Assembly (NCBI GenBank): GCA_015490435.1
Contig: WFXV01000070.1
Span: 1-5,171 of the forward strand
Reading direction: 5' to 3'
Origin: Thermaceae bacterium
GTDB lineage: Bacteria > Deinococcota > Deinococci > Deinococcales > Marinithermaceae
DNA length: 5,171 nucleotides
Shown here: positions 1 to 5,171 of the stretch, piece by piece
Numbering within the stretch: the first letter of the stretch is position 1
How the letters are laid out: the number at the start of each line of letters is the position of its first letter
The notes under the pieces: model-generated
What the model saw: only the letters and a program-made list of their open reading frames with translations
Databases searched by the model: none
Told to the model about the DNA's origin: nothing
Translations under genes and position numbers: made by a program

Positions 1-806
1 GTATCCTCGAGCCGGCCCCGGCGGAAGTCCTCGCTCACCGGGAAGTAGAGGGTGTCGGGCACCTCCACCTCTCCCCTGCCCCAGATCCGAAGCCGCCGCC
101 CCAGGTACGCCTCCCCCACCGCGTAGCTCTCGGTCATGTCGAGGTGCACGTGAGGCAAGACAGCCTCGGCGTTTCGAAAGCCCTGGTTGCTGACGATGAG
201 GCCCGGCGCTTCCCGGGCGAGCGCGGCGTAAAAACGCCCCACCGCCTGGCGGTAGTCCGTTCCCGGATGGCGCCTTGCGAAGGTCGCTCGCATCCCGTCG
301 TAGGCCTCCTCCTCGATGAAGACCCCGGGCCCCCAGTCGAAGAAGATCCCCCGCCACCGCCCGGCAGCCTCCACGAGGGATTGCACCTTCCTCGCGATCA
401 CCCGATCCTCGCCGTAGTCGAAGTAGTAGTCCTCGCACCAGGCGTAGCCCATCGCCTGGCAGTGGGGAAAGGGGCCGTTTGGGTTCAGGCTTGCCCAGTC
501 GCGGTTTTCGTAAAGCCAGGCGGCAAGCGGGAAGTCCTCGCCTTCTGGCTCGTGGTAGGCCGCCGGCATCCAGTCGTAGCCGAGGAGGCGGACGCCCTTT
601 CCAAGGAGCTCGGCGTAGGTGGGGTTTGGCCCGTCCCAGAGGTCTCCCGCCTCGACCACGGCGAAGCCCTCGAGCCAGGCGAGCTCGCCGGGGTCAGCAT
701 CCCCGGTGGCGGTGGCGTAGGCCCCGGGGGCGGTGGGATAGCGCAAGGTGGGCGCCTCGCTGCAGGCGGCGAGAAGAAGGATTAGAAAAAGACCAAGTAC
801 GTGCAC
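1..806 (-). CDS. Putative secreted lipoprotein with a GH114/TM1410-like TIM-barrel domain (3' end cut by window edge)
   Basis: The reading frame is open from a GTG at 806 to the left edge (268 codons seen, no stop), so the C-terminus is missing. An in-frame TAG lies four codons upstream, which makes GTG806 the only plausible start. Residues 3-14 are hydrophobic and end in a lipobox, LAAC, with Cys15 as the predicted lipidated residue, so the product should be exported and membrane anchored. The n-region has no Lys or Arg (only His2), which is unusual. The rest looks like a small alpha/beta barrel: GIFFDWGPG at 153-161 (Asp157 ends a predicted strand), LIVSNQGFRN at 203-212, and LDMTESY at 222-228 (Glu226). 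This Asp, then Asn-Gln, then Glu order recalls the GH114 polygalactosaminidase/TM1410-like putative glycoside hydrolases, so Asp157 and Glu226 are candidate catalytic acids (inference). Cys116 and Cys124 could form a disulfide. Codon use is a little less G/C-strict than in the neighbours. It is divergent from the recombinase gene. The lipoprotein call is firm; the enzyme class and substrate are uncertain. Confidence 0.8.
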   Translation of the reverse strand, partial: MHVLGLFLILLLAACSEAPTLRYPTAPGAYATATGDADPGELAWLEGFAVVEAGDLWDGPNPTYAELLGKGVRLLGYDWMPAAYHEPEGEDFPLAAWLYENRDWASLNPNGPFPHCQAMGYAWCEDYYFDYGEDRVIARKVQSLVEAAGRWRGIFFDWGPGVFIEEEAYDGMRATFARRHPGTDYRQAVGRFYAALAREAPGLIVSNQGFRNAEAVLPHVHLDMTESYAVGEAYLGRRLRIWGRGEVEVPDTLYFPVSEDFRRGRLED

Positions 807-812
807 GCGCCC

Positions 813-818
813 AGTCTA
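813..818 (-). promoter_or_regulatory. Candidate -10 box for the lipoprotein gene (leaderless)
   Basis: On the minus strand this reads TAGACT, a TANNNT-type -10 hexamer. It is followed by six bases (GGGCGC) and then the GTG start at 806. That spacing would put the transcription start at or next to the start codon, the leaderless arrangement common in Thermus and Deinococcus. No Shine-Dalgarno sequence precedes the GTG, which agrees. I see no convincing -35 hexamer at 16-18 bp upstream. Confidence 0.45.
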
Positions 819-825
819 CGCCCCG

Positions 826-837
826 GTTTCCAGAAAC
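826..837. promoter_or_regulatory. 12-bp palindrome between the divergent promoters, possible operator
   Basis: GTTTC-CA-GAAAC has two perfect 5-bp arms around a 2-bp centre. It is almost centred between the two candidate -10 boxes: 7 bp separate it from the minus-strand box and 6 bp from the plus-strand box. A protein bound here would cover the spacer of both promoters, so a shared repressor site is plausible. That role is inferred from position only, and no regulator is identified. Confidence 0.35.
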
Positions 838-843
838 TGACGC

Positions 844-849
844 TAGAAT
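844..849 (+). promoter_or_regulatory. Candidate -10 box for the recombinase gene
   Basis: TAGAAT matches the -10 consensus at five of six positions and overlaps the ATG at 848. Transcription starting 7-8 bases downstream would begin at about 857, exactly at an in-frame GTG (857-859). If this box is used, the mRNA would be leaderless and start at that GTG rather than at ATG848. No good -35 element is visible at the usual spacing. Confidence 0.45.
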
Positions 850-1903
850 GACCCCCGTGCTGGTCCCCCTCGGCAACTGGGCCGACCCCAAAAAGCGCCG
901 GCTGCTCGCGGTCGAGGCCGCCGCCACCCGGGACGAGGACCGGTTGCTCGAGCTCCTCGAGGTCTACCTCTTCACCAAGGGCCGGAAGAAGTCGGCCACC
1001 AGCCCCGAGACCCTGAAGACTTACCGGGTGGCGGTGCGGGACTTTTTGGCCTGGGCCTGGCCCGAGGGCGCGAAGGGGCCCAGGGTGCCGATCCTGAAGG
1101 CGACCTCCGACGACCTCGACCGCTGGGTCTCGGAGCTCTTGACCTTGGGCGGCCACCTCGCCGAGAACGCCGGGCCCCTGGCCCCGACCACGGTGCAGAC
1201 CTACCTCTCGGGGGTTCGGGCCTTCTACCGGGCGCTCGCCTGGGCCGGCGCCGCCGAGGTGCCCGAGGACGTGCACGCCCCCGCCGACCCTACCCCGAGG
1301 GAGGAGCGGCGGCCGGCGCTTCCCCTCTCCCTCTACCGGGAGCTCCTCCGCCACCTCGAGGGGGAGGAACCCGAGAAGGTGCGGGACCGGGCGCTGGTGC
1401 GGGTGCTGGGCGAGGCGGGACTGCGCGTCGGCGAGGCGGTGGCCCTCGAGGTGGACGACTACGACCCCACCGAGCGCACCCTCACCGTGCGCCGGGGCAA
1501 GGGGGGCAAGCGGCGGACGGTGCCGCTGGCCCGGGGGGTGGCCCGGGACCTCGAGCGTTGGCTCCGGCTCCGGGCCGGGCTCGCCGCCCCCGGGGAAAAG
1601 GCGGTCTTCATCAACCTGAAGGGGCCCCGGGGCAAGGGCAAGCGGACCAGCGCCGACATGGTGCGAAGGCGGCTCAATCGCTACTACGCCGAGCTCGGCT
1701 TCCCCCGCCGCTACCACGGCGCCCACCTGCTCCGCCACACCGCCGGCACCCGGTTTTACAAGGCCTCGGGCGACCTGCACCTCACCGCCCGGCTCCTCGG
1801 CCACCAAAACGTCAACACCAGCGCGATCTACGCCAAGATGGACCTCGGCGACCTGAGGGCGCTGGTGGAGCGGCTAGACGAAGAAGAAGGCGAAGGCGAG
1901 TAA
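848..1903 (+). CDS. Tyrosine recombinase/integrase, XerC/XerD type
   Basis: A complete 351-residue site-specific DNA recombinase that would cut and rejoin DNA through a 3'-phosphotyrosine. Residues about 29-135 form the helical SAM-like core-binding domain and about 155-345 the catalytic domain. All catalytic residues are visible: Arg193 (GLRVGE), Lys218 in the beta-hairpin (RGKGGKRR), His293 and Arg296 (HLLRHT), His319 (LLGHQ) and nucleophile Tyr328 (AIYAKM). The LLGHxNxNTSxIYAKM block and the length are typical of Xer-like enzymes. The tail is acidic (DEEEGEGE). ATG848 has no Shine-Dalgarno sequence and overlaps a good -10 box, so GTG857 (348 residues) is an attractive alternative leaderless start; the frame stays open further upstream but that is antisense to the lipoprotein gene. 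No attachment sites, other phage genes or transposon ends are seen, so a chromosomal Xer-type role (dimer resolution or similar) or an isolated integrase are both possible. Its 3' end overlaps the antiporter gene. Confidence 0.92.
   Translation: MTPVLVPLGNWADPKKRRLLAVEAAATRDEDRLLELLEVYLFTKGRKKSATSPETLKTYRVAVRDFLAWAWPEGAKGPRVPILKATSDDLDRWVSELLTLGGHLAENAGPLAPTTVQTYLSGVRAFYRALAWAGAAEVPEDVHAPADPTPREERRPALPLSLYRELLRHLEGEEPEKVRDRALVRVLGEAGLRVGEAVALEVDDYDPTERTLTVRRGKGGKRRTVPLARGVARDLERWLRLRAGLAAPGEKAVFINLKGPRGKGKRTSADMVRRRLNRYYAELGFPRRYHGAHLLRHTAGTRFYKASGDLHLTARLLGHQNVNTSAIYAKMDLGDLRALVERLDEEEGEGE
1874..1903. other. 30-bp convergent, codon-aligned overlap of recombinase and antiporter 3' ends
   Basis: The last nine codons plus stop of the recombinase (plus strand) are the exact complement of the last ten codons of the antiporter (minus strand), codon facing codon. 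The recombinase Leu codon CTA at 1874-1876 is the antiporter TAG stop read backwards, and the recombinase Glu GAA codons face antiporter Phe TTC codons. GAA and CTA are otherwise rare in this GC-rich sequence. There is no room for a terminator between the two genes. Confidence 0.9.
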
Positions 1904-2929
1904 GGCGTAGACCCCGAGCAGGAAGACCCCCTCGAGCCAGCGGGTGCGTCCGTCCCGGAGCACGCTGTTGGCGATCAGCACGGTGGCGGTGAGGGCGGCG
2001 AGCTCGAGGGGGTTCTTGAAGACGAGGTCGAAGGGCTGTCCCAGAAAGACCCCGAGGAAGACGAGGAGCGGCGCCACCAGCAGGGCGATCTGGATGCTCG
2101 AGCCCACTGCGATCTCGACACTCAGGTCGATCCGGTTCTTGCGGGCGAACCCCACCGCCGCCATGTGCTCGGCGGCGTTGCCCACGAGCGGCACCAGCAC
2201 GATGCCCACGAAGAAGGGGCTGATCCCGAGCGCCTCGGTGGTCGCCTCGAGGTTTCGGACGAGGAGCTCGGAACCGGCCACCACCCCGAGGGTGGCAAAA
2301 AGGAGCACCGCCGCCGCCCGAAGGGCCGAGCCATCGACCTGGTGGTGGGGCATCTCGCTTTTGAAGAGGTCCCGGTGGGTGACCAGGGTGTACCAAAGGC
2401 TCGCGAAGTAGCTCGCGATCAGCACCCCGGACGCCGCCAGGCTGAAGCGGAGGTCGGCGCCCTCGGGGTTCGCGACCCCGAAGTAGGTGCGCTCGCTCAG
2501 GTCGAAGAGCGCGGGGAGGGCGAAGGCCACCAGGGAGAGGGTGAGGAGGGTGGCGAGGTGCCCCGCGCTCTCGGTGGAAAAACGCTGCTCGGGGTAGCGG
2601 AGCCCCCCGAGGAAGATCGAAAGCCCGAGCACGAGGAGCACGTTCACCAAGATCGAGCCGGTGATCGAGGCCTTGACCACCTCGATGTGCCCGGCGGCGA
2701 GCGCCACCCCCGCCAGGATCAGCTCGGCGGCGTTGCCGAAGGTGGCGTTGAGCAAGCCGCCGAGGGCCGGGGTGGTGCGGGCGGCGAGGACCTCGGTGGC
2801 CTCCCCCATCCAGCCGGCGAGGGGCAAAAGCGCGAGCGCCGCCAGGAAGAAGACGAGCACGCCGGGCCAGCCCAGGTACTGGCCAAGGGCGGCGAGGGGA
2901 AGGGCGAGCACCAGGAGATAGCGGCTCAC
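1874..2929 (-). CDS. cax: Ca2+/H+ (cation/proton) antiporter, CAX branch of the CaCA superfamily
   Basis: A complete 351-residue inner-membrane protein with about 11 hydrophobic segments. It shows the internal two-fold repeat of the CaCA superfamily: an alpha-1 repeat with GNAAE at 65-69 followed by GSILVNVLLVLG (91-102), and an alpha-2 repeat with GNAAEH at 250-255 followed by GSSIQIALLVAP (276-287). By family knowledge the two glutamates (Glu69, Glu254) bind the cation, which is exported in exchange for protons. Length and the GNAAE/GNAAEH pair fit bacterial CAX proteins (YfkE/ChaA-like) better than Na+/Ca2+ exchangers; substrate preference among Ca2+, Na+ and K+ cannot be read from sequence. 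The start is a GTG at 2929, only 9 nt after the smc stop and directly abutting a GGGAGG, so translation is probably coupled to smc; GTG2911 is a weaker alternative. The stop at 1874-1876 lies inside the recombinase gene on the other strand. Codon use matches its neighbours. Confidence 0.92.
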   Translation of the reverse strand: MSRYLLVLALPLAALGQYLGWPGVLVFFLAALALLPLAGWMGEATEVLAARTTPALGGLLNATFGNAAELILAGVALAAGHIEVVKASITGSILVNVLLVLGLSIFLGGLRYPEQRFSTESAGHLATLLTLSLVAFALPALFDLSERTYFGVANPEGADLRFSLAASGVLIASYFASLWYTLVTHRDLFKSEMPHHQVDGSALRAAAVLLFATLGVVAGSELLVRNLEATTEALGISPFFVGIVLVPLVGNAAEHMAAVGFARKNRIDLSVEIAVGSSIQIALLVAPLLVFLGVFLGQPFDLVFKNPLELAALTATVLIANSVLRDGRTRWLEGVFLLGVYALLAFAFFFV

Positions 2930-2941
2930 CCTCCCAATCTA
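2930..2941 (-). promoter_or_regulatory. smc-cax junction with abutting Shine-Dalgarno
   Basis: On the minus strand the junction reads TAG-ATT-GGG-AGG and then GTG. The smc stop, the GGGAGG ribosome-binding sequence and the antiporter GTG are all in one frame. The GGGAGG touches the GTG with no spacer, instead of the usual 5-9 nt, so initiation may depend on ribosomes terminating on smc. No promoter or terminator fits in this gap, which supports cotranscription. Confidence 0.55.
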
Positions 2942-5059
2942 TCCGGCCTCGGCCCGCCTCAGGGTGTAGACCCGGCTCACCCCCTCGGTGCTGGTGACCC
3001 CGACGACGGCGTCGGCAGCCTCGAGGGTGCGCTTTTGGTGAGTGACGATCAGGACCTGGCGGCCCTTCTTGAAGTGCTTCAGGAAGCGAACGAAGCGGGC
3101 CAGGTTGGCCTCGTCGAGGGCGGCGTCCACCTCGTCCAGGACGGCGATGGGGAGCCCGCCCTCCCGCACCTCGGCGAGGGCGAAGAGGAGTGCGAGTGCG
3201 CCCATCGTCTTCTCCCCGGTGGAAAAGAGCGAGAGCGCCCGCACCCGCTTGCCGGCGGGGGCGAGCTCGAGGACGAGGCCCCGGTCGTCCCGGCGGATCC
3301 GGCCCTCGCCCCCGAGCAGGCCCCGCACATACTCGGCGAAGGCGGCCTCGAGCCGGGCCTCGGCCTGTTGCAGGCGGTCCTCGAAGTCGCGCCTGAGCTC
3401 GGCCAGGAAGCGCTGGAGCCGGGCGTGGGCCTCCCCCGCCTCGGCCAGGCGCTGGGACTGTTCCCGGAGCCGGGCCTCGAGCGCCTCCAGCTCCACCTCG
3501 GCCCGGAAGTTCACCGGCCCAAGATCGGCGAGTGCCCGCTCCACCGCCCGAAGCCGCGCGAGCCCGCCGGGGGCGGCGGGGCCCGGCGGGAGCTCGGCGA
3601 GCTCGGCGGCGAGGGCCTCCGCCTGGGTCTCCTTGCGCACCGCGGTGAGCTCGGCCTCCTCGGCCTCGGCGACCTTGCGGTCGGCCTCCTTTTGGGCCCG
3701 GGAGGCCTCCAGGAGGCGCCGCTCCCGGGCTTTGGCGAGCTCGCCGAGGGCGGCCCGCACCCCTTCGAGAAGGCCGGCCACCCGCGCGCTCCAGGCCTCA
3801 AGCCGCTTTTCCGCCTCGAGGAGACGCGCCATGCGCGCCTCGGCCTCGGCCCGCTGGGCCCGGACGGCGGCGAGCTCCTCCTCGAGCCGGGGGCGCTCGG
3901 CCTCGGCCTGGCGGTAGCGGGCCCAGGCCTCGGCCTGGCGGAGCATTTCCCGGAGCGCGTTCGCCCGCTCCTCGAGGGCAAGCAGCGCGCTCCAGTCGGG
4001 CTCGGGCACCGCCTCGGGCGGCGCACCCGGCTCGGGAAGCGGGCGGGCGAGGCTTTTGTGGAGGAGGCGGAGCTCCTCGAAGATCGCCGAGACCTCCTGC
4101 GCGAGGGCGCCGGTCTCCGGGAGGCGCCCTTCAAGCGCTTCCCGCTCTTTTTCGAGCCGCTCGAGCTCGGCAAGGAGCGCCTCCCGCTCCCTTTCGAGCT
4201 CCCGTGCCCGGGCCGGGAGCTCGAGCAACCCGTGGCGGCGGGTGCGCCCCCCGCTCACCGCCCCGCTCAGCTCGAGGAGCTCCCCGCTCCGGGTGACGAT
4301 CCGGCGGGGGTGGCGCTTGAAGCACGCGAGGGCCGCGTCCAGGTCCTCGGCGAGCAGGGTCTCGCCCACCACCGTGCGGGAAAGCCGGGGATCGCCCTCG
4401 AAGTGCACCCACTCCCGGAGCCGCCCGAGCACCCCGGGGCAGTCGGGCACCGGTTGTTCCTTGGGCGGGCGGGCCAGGGTTCGGGCCAGGAGGGTGGCGC
4501 GATAGCCCCGGTCCTTCAGCCAGGCCACCGCCCGCTTGAGGCTCGCCTCGTCTTCCACCACCACCCAGGAAAGCCGGCCCCCGAGGGCGGCCTCGGCGGC
4601 CTCCTTGAGCTCCGGGGGGAAGGCGATGAGCTGGGCCACCGAGCCGAGCAGCCCGGGGAGGCCGGCGGCAAGGAGCCTTCGCGGGCCCTCGGCGAGCCCC
4701 TGGCCCTCCTCCAGGGCCCGGCGGACCCGCGCGCGCTCGGCCTCAAGGGCGGCGAGCTCGGCCCGGGCCTGCCGTTCCCGGGCGCGGAGGCGCTCGAGCG
4801 CGGCCTCCACCTCGGCTTGCTCGGCGAGCCGCGCCCGGAGGCGGGGCAGCTTCTCCGCGAGCGCCGCCTCCAGCGTCCAGACCCGCCGGGCCTCCCGGCG
4901 CCGCTCCTCGAGGGCGCGGCGGTGGGCCTCGAGGGCGGCCCGGTAGCGGGCGCTTTGCTCGAGGTAACGGCGGTGGGCGCGCTCGGCCTCCTCGAGCCGC
5001 CGCCGCAGGGCGCGCCGTTCGGCCTCCAGTTCATCGAGCGCCCGGCGGAGCGCCTCGGC
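2939..5059 (-). CDS. smc: Chromosome partition/condensation ATPase SMC (hinge and C-terminal head; N-terminus missing)
   Basis: About 706 native codons of the SMC core subunit, which with ScpA/ScpB organises and segregates the chromosome. From 5059 downward there is: coiled coil (about 135 residues); the hinge, starting near GLLGSVAQL with the EAALGGRLSWVVVEDE block (roughly 4660-4260); a second coil of about 240 residues broken by Pro-rich stretches (near 4040-3995 and 3590-3560); the LGPVNF motif (near 3525); and the C-terminal ATPase head. The head shows the signature helix LSLFSTGEKT (about 3233-3204), Walker B with IAVLDEVDAALDEAN (Asp-Glu, the Glu catalytic) and the H-loop LIVTHQ. The signature has Thr where SMC proteins usually have Gly (LSGGE). 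The N-terminal head with Walker A is outside the window. The frame runs on to a TTG at 5149 and to the right edge, but beyond about 5052-5060 it reads the fold-back repeat antisense, so those residues are not real. Stop TAG at 2939-2941; the antiporter follows after 9 nt. The coils look shorter than in the ~1,190-residue Bacillus protein. Confidence 0.93.
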   Translation of the reverse strand, partial: AEALRRALDELEAERRALRRRLEEAERAHRRYLEQSARYRAALEAHRRALEERRREARRVWTLEAALAEKLPRLRARLAEQAEVEAALERLRARERQARAELAALEAERARVRRALEEGQGLAEGPRRLLAAGLPGLLGSVAQLIAFPPELKEAAEAALGGRLSWVVVEDEASLKRAVAWLKDRGYRATLLARTLARPPKEQPVPDCPGVLGRLREWVHFEGDPRLSRTVVGETLLAEDLDAALACFKRHPRRIVTRSGELLELSGAVSGGRTRRHGLLELPARARELEREREALLAELERLEKEREALEGRLPETGALAQEVSAIFEELRLLHKSLARPLPEPGAPPEAVPEPDWSALLALEERANALREMLRQAEAWARYRQAEAERPRLEEELAAVRAQRAEAEARMARLLEAEKRLEAWSARVAGLLEGVRAALGELAKARERRLLEASRAQKEADRKVAEAEEAELTAVRKETQAEALAAELAELPPGPAAPGGLARLRAVERALADLGPVNFRAEVELEALEARLREQSQRLAEAGEAHARLQRFLAELRRDFEDRLQQAEARLEAAFAEYVRGLLGGEGRIRRDDRGLVLELAPAGKRVRALSLFSTGEKTMGALALLFALAEVREGGLPIAVLDEVDAALDEANLARFVRFLKHFKKGRQVLIVTHQKRTLEAADAVVGVTSTEGVSRVYTLRRAEAG

Positions 5060-5171
5060 GGGGCGCTCGATGAACTGGAGGCCGAACGGCGCGCCCTGCG
5101 GCGGCGGCTCGAGGAGGCCGAGCGCGCCCACCGCCGTTACCTCGAGCAAAGCGCCCGCTACCCGGCCGCCC
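4933..5171. repeat. 111-bp inverted repeat (fold-back) ending at the window edge
   Basis: Bases 4933-5043 are the reverse complement of 5061-5171 with a single mismatch (4941 against 5163). The 17-nt centre (5044-5060) is itself partly self-complementary. The left arm continues the smc reading frame naturally. The right arm repeats the same smc coil sequence on the opposite strand and stops at the last base. The mismatch changes a coil Arg codon (left arm) to Pro (right arm). This is the typical appearance of a snap-back amplification or assembly chimera; a genuine palindrome within smc is much less likely. Confidence 0.9.

Noticed and set aside
144..785. Open plus-strand frame (213 codons) opposite the lipoprotein gene
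   Set aside because: Antisense shadow. The minus-strand frame has a lipobox, a sensible start and structured motifs, whereas this one has Pro and Gly runs only.
826..837. Palindrome as a Xer/dif or attachment site
   Set aside because: Recombinase sites need two ~11-bp arms and a 6-8 bp centre. Here the arms are 5 bp with a 2-bp centre, and no second copy is seen in the window.
479..847. N-terminal extension of the recombinase frame by 123 codons
   Set aside because: The added residues are Arg/Pro/Gly-rich noise overlapping the lipoprotein gene, and the real protein begins at 848 or 857 where homology-like sequence starts.
782..1807. Long open frame on the minus strand (341 codons) opposite the recombinase
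   Set aside because: It is antisense to a gene with every catalytic motif intact. Its product is low-complexity Gly/Pro/Val/Glu with no recognisable domain, a normal by-product of very high GC.
848..1903. Integron, phage or transposon context for the recombinase
   Set aside because: There are no attachment sites, terminal repeats, target duplications, excisionase or cassette genes, and the neighbours are ordinary chromosomal genes with matching composition.
3042..3917. Open plus-strand frame (291 codons) opposite smc
   Set aside because: Ser/Arg/Ala-rich antisense shadow of the coiled coil, with no domain.
3540..5050. Apparent tandem repeats of GCCTCGG/GAGCTCGG-like words
   Set aside because: These are irregular in spacing and explained by heptad coiled-coil composition (Ala, Glu, Leu, Arg) with few codons, not by a DNA repeat.
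5061..5149. N-terminus of SMC starting at TTG 5149
   Set aside because: This stretch is the reverse complement of smc itself inside the fold-back, so the roughly 30 residues it would add are artefactual; a real SMC N-terminus carries a Walker A head.

Overview
This is a GC-rich (about 70% by eye) window, densely packed with genes. It most resembles a chromosomal segment of a Thermus/Meiothermus/Oceanithermus-type bacterium (Deinococcota). The reasons are the strong Ala/Leu/Arg/Glu bias of the proteins, near-exclusive G/C third positions, very short intergenic gaps, apparently leaderless starts behind TANNNT -10 boxes, and an SMC with shorter coiled coils than usual. The assignment is an inference from style, since no rRNA or marker search could be run. 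The window has the look of a complete small contig: both ends cut through genes, and the right end carries an assembly or amplification type fold-back.

Layout: (1) 1-806, minus strand: 5' part of a lipoprotein gene encoding a secreted TIM-barrel protein that resembles the GH114/TM1410-like putative glycoside hydrolases. Its 3' end lies off the left edge. (2) 807-847: a 41-bp divergent promoter region with two mirror-image -10 boxes around a 12-bp palindrome. (3) 848-1903, plus strand: a complete tyrosine recombinase of the XerC/XerD type with all catalytic residues. (4) 1874-2929, minus strand: a complete CAX-type Ca2+/H+ (cation/proton) antiporter whose last codons overlap the recombinase tail to tail by 30 bp. 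(5) 2939-about 5059, minus strand: the hinge and C-terminal two thirds of the chromosome condensation ATPase SMC, immediately upstream of the antiporter and probably cotranscribed with it. (6) 4933-5171: a 111-bp inverted repeat (one mismatch, 17-nt centre) inside the smc coding sequence, ending exactly at the window edge.

How the parts relate: smc and the antiporter form a tight two-gene unit (9 nt between stop and start, same frame). The recombinase and lipoprotein are divergent neighbours that share a compact promoter. SMC and a Xer-like recombinase both act in chromosome maintenance, but nothing here shows that they are coregulated. I found no convincing new multi-gene system. The most noteworthy items are the terminal fold-back, the STGE variant of the SMC signature motif, the mirrored leaderless promoter pair with its palindrome, and the codon-aligned antisense overlap. 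No stretch above 300 bases lacks a gene, and I saw no tRNA, rRNA, CRISPR array or insertion sequence.
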